DNA of 5,494 nucleotides from Clostridiales bacterium (GTDB lineage Bacteria; Bacillota; Clostridia; Peptostreptococcales; Anaerovoracaceae): NCBI GenBank assembly GCA_012799165.1, contig JAAZLU010000216.1, positions 1 to 5,494 on the forward strand, in the 5' to 3' direction. A program made the position numbers and the translations under genes. Shown here piece by piece: positions 1 to 4,818 of the stretch; within the stretch, counting starts at the first letter, position 1; each line of letters opens with the position of its first letter. The notes below the pieces were generated by a model, which did no database searches, was not told where the DNA came from, and worked only from the letters and a program-made list of their open reading frames with translations.

Positions 1-789
1 AAGTACGCTCACAGCTGCGGAATAGTCCGTCGCTGCCGGCTCGACTTCCTGATACTTGAGATCCAAGCCCAGTTTCTCAGCCTGATTCTTAACACCTGCG
101 ATGAGTCCCGCGCCGCTGTCATCCGTAGTCGCGATTACGCCGATATTCTTGCCGCCCAGACCCATTCCGGTCTCCTTGGGAGCGACCGCTCTTGCAAGAA
201 GGACTCTGCCCTCTGTGGTGTAGATCGGCTGCACAGAATAGATTACCCCATCGTTGCCCTTTGCGTTTTCCTGATAGAGTTCCTGTATACCCGTTGCCGC
301 ATAGACCATCGGAACGCCCTTATCCACTAGATAATCGAGTGTTGCTCCGACAGTGTTTGTGCCGAAATGTCCGACCAATGCAAAAACCTTATCGTCTTCT
401 ACAAGCTGCTTGGTGTAGACCAGACCCTGAGCGCCGTCGAAACCGTCGTCATAGTGGACGAGTCTGATCGTCCTGCCCTGGAACTCGCCATATTCTTTTA
501 ATGCCGCTTCCAGTCCCGCATTGAAAGGAACTCCGACCGTCGCGAATGCGCCCGTCGTCGCTGCAGTGTTGCCGACAAGAATTTCGGTATCCGTTACACC
601 TTGAACTTCCACAAAGGGCTTATAGGCATTCGCATCGTCCGCGGGCTGCTCTACCGGCTGGGTGGAACTTACATCACCTGCAGTTCCTTCGCCCTCTTTA
701 TCGCCGCCGGTCTTCGTGCAAGCCCCGAGACTTGCTACTAACATAACTGCGACTATTAAAAGCGCCAGTATTCTTCTTGCTGATTTCAT
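1..789 (-). CDS. livK: HAAT-family substrate-binding lipoprotein, LivK/LivJ-like (3' end cut by window)
   Basis: This is the extracytoplasmic ligand-capture component of the Liv-type ABC transporter encoded just upstream. The visible 263 residues begin at an ATG preceded by GGAGGT with 5 bases between. Residues 1-24 form a lipoprotein signal: Lys/Arg at 2, 5 and 6, a hydrophobic core, and lipobox L21-G22-A23 with acylated C24. A Gly/Asp/Glu/Ser/Thr/Pro-rich linker follows to about residue 60. The type I periplasmic-binding-protein fold (Peripla_BP_6) then starts near E69-ILVGNTAATTGAF and includes VGHFGTNTVGA (139-149), the inter-lobe stretch around Q187-P188, and an IGVIATTDDSGAG segment (216-228). 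The family is usually about 370-420 residues, so perhaps 110-150 residues lie beyond the window. It sits last in the operon, 78 bases after livF, with no visible terminator between. The fold and role are secure; the ligand is not (branched-chain amino acid, another amino acid or an amide are all possible). Confidence 0.93.
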   Translation of the reverse strand, partial: MKSARRILALLIVAVMLVASLGACTKTGGDKEGEGTAGDVSSTQPVEQPADDANAYKPFVEVQGVTDTEILVGNTAATTGAFATVGVPFNAGLEAALKEYGEFQGRTIRLVHYDDGFDGAQGLVYTKQLVEDDKVFALVGHFGTNTVGATLDYLVDKGVPMVYAATGIQELYQENAKGNDGVIYSVQPIYTTEGRVLLARAVAPKETGMGLGGKNIGVIATTDDSGAGLIAGVKNQAEKLGLDLKYQEVEPAATDYSAAVSVL

Positions 790-794
790 TTTTT

Positions 795-800
795 ACCTCC
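795..800 (-). promoter_or_regulatory. Ribosome binding site of the binding-protein gene
   Basis: On the minus strand this reads GGAGGT, separated by five A residues from the ATG at 789. It fixes the start of the lipoprotein, and the signal peptide begins exactly at this codon. It is one of the two strongest Shine-Dalgarno sequences in the operon, consistent with high synthesis of the binding protein relative to the membrane parts. Confidence 0.8.
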
Positions 801-836
801 AAAAGTTTTCTTTCCTTTTTTTGAATTATGTTTATA

Positions 837-864
837 TTAATCTGCACGATGGCAGAAAGATTAA
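837..864 (-). promoter_or_regulatory. Intercistronic hairpin between livF and the binding-protein gene
   Basis: The 78-base gap holds an inverted repeat. On the plus strand, TCTGC (841-845) pairs with GCAGA (852-856) around a 6-base loop. An outer pair, TTAATC (837-842) with GATTAA (859-864), gives an alternative or extended stem with a small bulge. No T-run follows on the minus strand, so it does not look like a terminator. Such structures between transporter genes can protect the upstream or downstream message; that role here is inference. A TATAAA just downstream on the minus strand could be part of a weak internal promoter, but I see no matching -35. Confidence 0.4.
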
Positions 865-867
865 CTG

Positions 868-1608
868 TTATCCACCGAGATAGGCCTCTACTAAGCGCTT
901 ATCTCCGAGCAGATCTTTACCGCTTCCGCTCATGGCAATCTTTCCAAGCTCCATTACATAAGCATAGTCCGCAATTTGCAGAGCTGCCCTGGCATTTTGT
1001 TCGACCATCAGAACCGTCGTTCCGGTGTCGCAAATTCGCCTGAGCGAATTAAATATATCCTTGATTATGAGCGGGGCAAGCCCCAGAGAAGGTTCGTCCA
1101 GAATAAGGAGTTTCGGCTTCGGCATCATAGCCCTTCCTATGGCAAGCATTTGCTGCTCGCCTCCCGAGAGGGTACCCGCCTGCTGCCTGCGTCTCTCTTC
1201 AAGTATCGGGAAGCTCGCAAACACATCGGCAAGACTTACATCAAAGTCCTTTTTATTCAGAACATAGCCTCCTGCTCTGAGATTTTCTTCGACTGTGAGA
1301 TCGGGGAAAATCTGTCTGCCTTCCGGCGAAATGTTCATCCCCATGCGGGCGATCTGATATGCCTGCTTGCCCTGAAGTTCCTGTCCCATCAATAAAATGC
1401 TGCCGACGGACTTAACTTGCCCCGAAATAGCCTTGAGAGTAGAGGTCTTGCCTGCACCGTTTGCTCCGAGCATTACCACCAACTGACCGCTTTCTACCGA
1501 AAAACTTATATTTCTAACGGCCTGTACAGCTCCGTATGTAACACTCAAATTGCTGACTTCAAGTATTTTTATTCCCGCATTCTTTTCTTCAAGTGTTTTT
1601 TCGACCAT
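868..1608 (-). CDS. livF: Branched-chain amino acid type ABC transporter ATP-binding protein LivF
   Basis: One of the two cytoplasmic ATPases that drive the Liv-type importer. The protein has 246 residues, slightly longer than the usual ~235 because about 13 residues precede the core ILEVSNLSVTYG. Visible motifs: Walker A GANGAGKT (48-55), the LivF-type SPEGRQIF block (94-101) in the Q-loop region, ABC signature LSGGEQQ (147-153), Walker B LLILDEP (167-173), then SLGLAP as D-loop. The switch position reads VEQN (202-205) with Gln where most ABC ATPases have His, which is characteristic of LivF. The C-terminus EAYLGG is also typical. The ATG follows an AGGGGG Shine-Dalgarno that overlaps the livG stop codon. 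Only 9 bases separate it from livG, so the two are surely cotranscribed and probably translationally coupled. It is expected to pair with LivG as a heterodimer. Confidence 0.96.
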   Translation of the reverse strand: MVEKTLEEKNAGIKILEVSNLSVTYGAVQAVRNISFSVESGQLVVMLGANGAGKTSTLKAISGQVKSVGSILLMGQELQGKQAYQIARMGMNISPEGRQIFPDLTVEENLRAGGYVLNKKDFDVSLADVFASFPILEERRRQQAGTLSGGEQQMLAIGRAMMPKPKLLILDEPSLGLAPLIIKDIFNSLRRICDTGTTVLMVEQNARAALQIADYAYVMELGKIAMSGSGKDLLGDKRLVEAYLGG

Positions 1609-1617
1609 TTTAGCCCC

Positions 1618-2487
1618 CTAGTCTTCTTCCTCTCCGAGATATGCCCTCTGCACCTCGGGGCTGGCCTGAATTTCCTCCGGAGTGCCCAGAGCCAGGTGTT
1701 TCCCGAAAGATATGGCGAGTATTCTATTGCATACCTTCATGACGAGCCCCATATCGTGTTCGACCAAAAGGATGGTACATCCGTACTTTTCCTGTATCTG
1801 CCCGATTATCCCTATAAGCTCTTCCGTCTCCGTGTCGTTCAGCCCCGCAGCGGGTTCGTCGAGTATAATGAGCTTCGGGTCGCTCATCAAGGTCCTTGCG
1901 ATTTCAACCTTCTTGAGAATGCCGTACGGCAGTCCATGCGCATAAAAATCCTTGTAAAGCGTCAGCCCCAAAAACTCCAACACCTCCATGGCCTTTGCCG
2001 TAACCTTGTCTTCTTCTCTGCGAAGCTTCGGTAAATGCAGCATCTGGGTAAGGATGGACGAGGTATAGCTCCTGTAAGCAGCTATGCGCAAATTGTCCAG
2101 TACCGACAGCTCGGGAACTACTTCGACATTCTGGAAAGTCCGCACGATGCCTAAAGTGGAAACATCATGTATCTTTACAGTGGATAAATCCACCGCCTCA
2201 GCTTCCGGGGTACTCCTATACAGAACTCTTCCGCTAGTAGGTCTGTAGAACTGAGTTATGCAGTTAAATACAGTCGTTTTCCCGGCTCCGTTCGGCCCGA
2301 TGAGTCCGAAAATCTCACCGCGCCTGACTTCAAACGAAAGGCCGTCGACAGCCTTTATGCCGCCAAAATACATGCAGAGATTTTCGACTTCAATGATGTT
2401 CGACCCAGCTACTTCAGTCTGCGCCTTTGTATCTATAATTTCGCTACCTGCATTTTGCAAATTAATACTGGCTACTTCCCGATTCAT
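1618..2487 (-). CDS. livG: Branched-chain amino acid type ABC transporter ATP-binding protein LivG
   Basis: The second ATPase of the importer, 289 residues against about 255 usual. The extra length is an N-terminal polar extension of about 30 residues before the core IIEVENLCMYFGGIKAVDG. Motifs: Walker A GPNGAGKT (64-71), Q-loop RTFQN with Q119, signature region LPYG (186-189), Walker B LIILDEP (206-212), D-loop AAGLN, and switch His in LVEHD (H244). The C-terminal RAYLGEEED matches the family end (AYLG + acidic tail). The signature departs from the usual LSYGxQR: it reads LPYGILKK. The start is supported by GGAGGT five bases upstream and by the ATGA overlap with the livM stop; the next Met (39) would cut into the core. 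Catalytic residues are intact, so the ATPase is expected to be functional. Confidence 0.96.
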   Translation of the reverse strand: MNREVASINLQNAGSEIIDTKAQTEVAGSNIIEVENLCMYFGGIKAVDGLSFEVRRGEIFGLIGPNGAGKTTVFNCITQFYRPTSGRVLYRSTPEAEAVDLSTVKIHDVSTLGIVRTFQNVEVVPELSVLDNLRIAAYRSYTSSILTQMLHLPKLRREEDKVTAKAMEVLEFLGLTLYKDFYAHGLPYGILKKVEIARTLMSDPKLIILDEPAAGLNDTETEELIGIIGQIQEKYGCTILLVEHDMGLVMKVCNRILAISFGKHLALGTPEEIQASPEVQRAYLGEEED

Positions 2488-3461
2488 AAGGCACCTCCTA
2501 CATTAGTCTTTTTAGAGAGGTTTTTGATTTTATATTTTAAAGTCATCGCTATCTGCGCCAAGCCGCCGGGATAGAACATCACAATAATTATTATCAACAC
2601 GCCTGTCAGCATAGTAATAAATGCCGGATTCTGCACGAAAAACTTAATTTTGCTGAGAAACATCGACTGTATGCCGTATATAAGGAAGGTGCCGAATGTA
2701 CTGCCCCAGAGCGACTTCGCACCACCTATGACTGCGGCACCCAAAATATTGAGCGATGTAATGATAGAAAAGAGCTGGGTCGAGGATGTGGTAATATTCC
2801 TGACATAGAGCATATATAACAATCCGGCAACAGCCGCAAATACCGTCGACACGACAAATGCGAGGACCCTGTGCTTTAAAAGACTTATACCCATAGCCTG
2901 CGCTGCCGAAGGACTGTTTTTGACAGATATGAGCGCCCTGCCGATCGGGCTGTTTATCAGATTGGTAGTTATCAGCATCAGAACTATAAACACTGCAACG
3001 ATGAGCAAGTATATATGAAGCTCGCCCACAGGCATCCCCAGCATCTTGAGCGTTGAGGTATTTATTTTTATCGTAGCCTTTATCGATACAAAGGTATTTC
3101 TTAAAATCTCCGAAAGTCCGAGCGTCAGGAGCGCGAGATATATCCCTTCGATTCTAAGCGATATGAATCCGACCAGCACGCCCATCACGAGTGAGATTGC
3201 AACGGTTATCAAAAATGCCACTGATATCGGCAACTTGTAGACCTCGACGACAAAGTAGGCAATATATGCGCCTACTCCGACAAAGCCGGCCGTACCGAGG
3301 GATGCCAGACCGCCATAGCCCATCAAAAATGAAAATCCTATCGTCATCACCGCAAATATGAGAGTGGTTCCCATCGCGAATACAACCGAGCTGCTGAGTC
3401 CTACAAACGGAAGCGCCGCCAGCATCAGCCCTGCTGCAATGGTTATATAATTCTTTTTCAT
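2484..3461 (-). CDS. livM: Branched-chain amino acid type ABC transporter permease LivM
   Basis: One of the two membrane permeases. From the ATG at 3461 it has 325 residues starting MKKNYITIAAG. Hydrophobic stretches near residues 5-22, 26-46, 77-99, 149-164, 200-219 and 284-301 fit the multi-span LivM fold. Family landmarks are GYGGLASLGTAGF (48-60), the cytoplasmic ATPase-contact loop with SVKNSPSAAQAMGI (179-192), IGGAKSLWGS (245-254) and FYPGGL (296-301). Start choice: AGGAAGAG lies 11 bases before this ATG and the hydrophobic N-terminus begins at once. In-frame alternatives at 3506 (ATG) and 3509 (TTG) would add 15-16 polar residues but have only a weak ribosome site. The stop overlaps the livG start (ATGA). 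The usual LivM segment with TGGSDG is replaced by KINTSTLKM (near 132-140), a departure that may bear on substrate. Confidence 0.95.
   Translation of the reverse strand: MKKNYITIAAGLMLAALPFVGLSSSVVFAMGTTLIFAVMTIGFSFLMGYGGLASLGTAGFVGVGAYIAYFVVEVYKLPISVAFLITVAISLVMGVLVGFISLRIEGIYLALLTLGLSEILRNTFVSIKATIKINTSTLKMLGMPVGELHIYLLIVAVFIVLMLITTNLINSPIGRALISVKNSPSAAQAMGISLLKHRVLAFVVSTVFAAVAGLLYMLYVRNITTSSTQLFSIITSLNILGAAVIGGAKSLWGSTFGTFLIYGIQSMFLSKIKFFVQNPAFITMLTGVLIIIIVMFYPGGLAQIAMTLKYKIKNLSKKTNVGGAL
2493..2498 (-). promoter_or_regulatory. livG ribosome binding site inside the end of livM
   Basis: On the minus strand GGAGGT lies within the last codons of livM (encoding Gly-Gly), five bases before the livG ATG. 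With the ATGA stop/start overlap this is a clear translational coupling arrangement, and it decides the livG start in favour of the long N-terminal extension. Confidence 0.8.
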
Positions 3462-3472
3462 AATACAATCAT

Positions 3473-3480
3473 CTCTTCCT
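3473..3480 (-). promoter_or_regulatory. Probable livM ribosome binding site
   Basis: The minus strand reads AGGAAGAG, 11 bases before the ATG at 3461. It is a moderate match to AGGAGG with a long but allowed spacing. It lies inside the reading frame if the upstream ATG (3506) or TTG (3509) is used instead, so it is the main argument for the shorter LivM. Confidence 0.5.
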
Positions 3481-3548
3481 AAACTTTTTGCCTTATCCGA
3501 CTTCATCAACCCGCATTTTCAGCAGATTTTCACACGCAGCCTAATGGC

Positions 3549-4481
3549 CTATACCTTTTTTACAATCTTCTTGCCGAATAAACCTTCCGGTTTAATCAAA
3601 ATAACGAGCAAGATTATGGAATAAACAATTACCATCTGCCAGCGCCCTATCCCTTCCAAACCTTTGAAATTCGCCAGAAAACCGACAGCGTTTGCCAGGA
3701 CCGGTATAATAATGGCACCTATTATAGGACCGTAGAAAGTGCTGAAACCGCCGAGAATACATGCGAGGAAAGCGTTTACCTGAATAGCTCCCATAAATGT
3801 AGCACTTATCATTACCCCGCTGCCCGCATACATTACCGCCGAAAGCACGCCGAGAGCGGCGGCCAATGCCCAGGAAATTGCCGTAACTTTATGCGTATTT
3901 ATTCCCATGAGCTGTGCAGTCTGTTCGTTAGACGCCGTCGTGCGAACGCTGAGTCCCCACTTGCTGTTTTTAAGAAGATAAAAAATTGCACCCAAAACAA
4001 CGAGCGTAATTGTCGCCGATATAAGTGCATGTTTGGTGACAACGAGTTCTCCGCCTGCAATTTCAATCACAATATTTGGGGAAACTCCATGTTTTGTGTA
4101 ATTATACAGCGGTTCGAAGGGTATGGATTCGGGATTTCCGAAGATGAGCGGGATTGCACCGAAAAACACCGATACAAAACCCATCGTGATAATCTGTTTG
4201 CTTAAAATCCCGACATATCTGCCGCGTCTGAATATAAAGTTGTCGATAAATATACCGAAAGCTGCACCGACAATCATGCCGACAGGTGCTCCGAGCCATA
4301 CGGGAAGTCCCTTTGCAAATAGCCACGCAACGGTGTAACAACCGAATGCCGCAATGCTGCTCTGCGCGAAATTTGTGGTAGTCGAAGTTCTAAAGATTAA
4401 TGTTACCGCAAACGCGAGCAGGCATGTTATACATACGCTTAAAAGCGAGCCCAGAATTGTGGATACAAACGAAACCAGCAT
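3549..4481 (-). CDS. livH: Branched-chain amino acid type ABC transporter permease LivH
   Basis: The first gene of the operon and the partner permease of LivM, 310 residues, near the usual ~300. The ATG at 4481 has GGAGG four bases upstream; the frame opens further to a TTG at 4502, but that would place the ribosome site inside the gene. Landmarks: an N-terminal span, then TTTNFAQSSIAAFG (34-47), matching the LivH NFAxG-GAY block. The loop RTTASNEQTAQLMGINTHKV (180-199) is the ATPase-contact helix. QVNAFLACILGGFSTFYGPIIGA follows, matching the conserved AFxAxxLGGxxSxxGxxxG segment. KPEGLFG (297-303) is the family C-terminal signature. Several hydrophobic segments (about eight) span the protein. 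It is separated from livM by 87 bases (or about 40 if livM starts upstream) with no terminator visible. It is transcribed from the promoter at 4537-4566. Confidence 0.95.
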   Translation of the reverse strand: MLVSFVSTILGSLLSVCITCLLAFAVTLIFRTSTTTNFAQSSIAAFGCYTVAWLFAKGLPVWLGAPVGMIVGAAFGIFIDNFIFRRGRYVGILSKQIITMGFVSVFFGAIPLIFGNPESIPFEPLYNYTKHGVSPNIVIEIAGGELVVTKHALISATITLVVLGAIFYLLKNSKWGLSVRTTASNEQTAQLMGINTHKVTAISWALAAALGVLSAVMYAGSGVMISATFMGAIQVNAFLACILGGFSTFYGPIIGAIIIPVLANAVGFLANFKGLEGIGRWQMVIVYSIILLVILIKPEGLFGKKIVKKV

Positions 4482-4485
4482 GACG

Positions 4486-4490
4486 CCTCC
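4486..4490 (-). promoter_or_regulatory. livH ribosome binding site
   Basis: The minus strand reads AAAGGAGG followed by CGTC and the ATG at 4481. It fixes the livH start. It lies five bases downstream of the end of the second operator-like palindrome, so a protein or an RNA hairpin there could affect ribosome access. Confidence 0.8.
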
Positions 4491-4495
4491 TTTGG

Positions 4496-4524
4496 TGAAC
4501 AATAATTCACTGAATACCCATTCA
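4496..4524. promoter_or_regulatory. Two tandem operator-like palindromes in the liv 5' UTR (ARG-box-like)
   Basis: The plus strand has TGAATACCCATTCA at 4511-4524, a perfect TGAAT-N4-ATTCA palindrome. One base away is TGAACAATAATTCA at 4496-4509, the same pattern with one mismatch in the arms. Both lie between the predicted transcription start (about 4530) and the livH ribosome site, where a bound repressor would block the operon. The half-site pattern matches the ArgR/AhrC ARG box (TGAAT-wwww-ATTCA). However, the first spacer is not all A/T and the centres are 15 bp apart rather than the usual ~21. The RNA can also fold GUGAA with UUCAC next to the ribosome site. The repeats are seen directly; ArgR as the regulator is inference. 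Confidence 0.5.
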
Positions 4525-4536
4525 CTTGGTTTGTTT

Positions 4537-4566
4537 ATTCTAGCACTATATATATTTCTCTGTCAA
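4537..4566 (-). promoter_or_regulatory. Sigma-A type promoter of the liv operon
   Basis: On the minus strand a perfect -35 TTGACA (4561-4566) is followed after 18 bases by TAGAAT (4537-4542), a 5/6 match to the -10. A TG sits one base upstream of the -10, making an extended -10 (TGC-TAGAAT). The spacer is AT-rich. The predicted start is near 4530, giving a 5' UTR of about 50 bases. This is too short for a T-box or a known riboswitch, so control is more likely by a DNA-binding protein. Confidence 0.8.
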
Positions 4567-4631
4567 TTAATTTCACGGAAAGGCACAAAAGAATTTTTGC
4601 CGGTCAATAAAATCCGGAGTGATTTGTGATG

Positions 4632-4641
4632 TTTTGTCGGT
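4632..4641 (-). repeat. Third copy of the ACCG(A/G)CAAAA motif
   Basis: The minus strand reads ACCGACAAAA, identical to 10 bases of the right arm (plus strand 4759-4768) and 9/10 with the left arm (minus strand). Past the motif, the plus strand continues ATTTTT-CAG, and a similar ATTTTTACAG follows the right-arm copy on the minus strand after a 6-base insertion. The motif therefore occurs three times within 180 bases, twice on the minus and once on the plus strand. Confidence 0.45.
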
Positions 4642-4691
4642 ATTTTTCAGGAATGATTTATATTGCTTCGAAAATAACTTTGTATAAAAAC

Positions 4692-4706
4692 TGATTTTTA
4701 AAATCA
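4692..4706. repeat. Perfect 15-bp AT-rich palindrome
   Basis: TGATTTTTAAAATCA has 7-base arms around a single central base. It lies mid-way in the gap between the creatininase and liv genes. It could be an operator, but it is far (about 125 bp) upstream of the liv promoter and does not match a consensus I recognise. A chance origin in AT-rich DNA is possible. Confidence 0.35.
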
Positions 4707-4763
4707 ACTGCATCTATTTTTATATGCTTGCATAGCACAACACTGTAAAAATACATTGACCGA

Positions 4764-4808
4764 CAAAAATAAAAAACGGACTGCGGAAATACCCGCAGCC
4801 CGTTTTTT
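4764..4808 (-). terminator. Rho-independent terminator of the creatininase-family gene
   Basis: On the minus strand CGGGCTGCGG pairs with CCGCAGTCCG (one G-U) around a 6-base loop (4787-4792). TTTTTT-A-TTTTT follows. An A6/T6 pair extends the stem at its base. It begins 10 bases after the creatininase stop codon. On the plus strand the same stem has an A-C mismatch but also ends in TTTTTT, so weak bidirectional action is possible; no plus-strand gene needs it. It separates the creatininase gene from the liv operon. Confidence 0.92.
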
Positions 4809-4818
4809 ATTAAACTTA

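Larger units (their letters stand above)
4593..4770. repeat. 178-bp intergenic stretch bounded by 16-bp inverted repeats
   Basis: ATTTTTGCCGGTCAAT (4593-4608) is matched in inverted orientation by ATTGACCGACAAAAAT (4755-4770), 15 of 16 bases. The single difference gives a G-U pair in minus-strand RNA, so all 16 positions pair there, but an A-C mismatch in plus-strand RNA. The interior (4609-4754) is AT-rich, holds no open frame I would defend, and contains a third shorter copy of the core and a 15-bp palindrome. The right arm abuts the T-run of the creatininase terminator. It could be a small non-autonomous mobile element (MITE-like), paired binding sites for one regulator, or a long-range RNA stem. 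No clear target duplication is visible. Confidence 0.45.

Noticed and set aside
1..789. Broken or truncated binding-protein gene
   Set aside because: The frame is open to the window edge with no stop; the missing C-terminus is due to the window boundary, not a mutation.
976..1395. 139-codon plus-strand open frame
   Set aside because: Entirely antisense to livF with no motif or ribosome site; shadow frame.
1417..2034. 205-codon plus-strand open frame
   Set aside because: It lies antisense across livF and livG, which have complete family motifs. It shows no recognisable domain and has no ribosome site; it is a shadow of the real genes.
3154..3468. 104-codon minus-strand frame overlapping livM
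   Set aside because: Out of frame with livM, starts at a TTG, and has a Cys/Arg-rich composition typical of a shifted permease frame.
4482..4502. Upstream TTG start of livH
   Set aside because: It would put the clear GGAGG inside the coding region and lacks a ribosome site of its own; the ATG at 4481 is better.
4482..4536. T-box or amino-acid riboswitch in the liv leader
   Set aside because: The predicted 5' UTR is only about 50 bases, with no T-box sequence, no aptamer-like fold and no terminator before livH.
4354..4629. 91-codon plus-strand open frame reaching into the intergenic region
   Set aside because: It runs antisense through the start of livH, the liv promoter and the left repeat arm. 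No ribosome site and no domain.
4679..4707. Second minus-strand promoter (TTGATT, 17 bp, TACAAA)
   Set aside because: Only 4/6 matches at each hexamer in AT-rich DNA, far weaker than the promoter at 4537-4566; kept as a note only.
4771..4808. Plus-strand terminator
   Set aside because: The hairpin has an A-C mismatch on this strand and no plus-strand gene precedes it. The G-U and T-run favour the minus strand.
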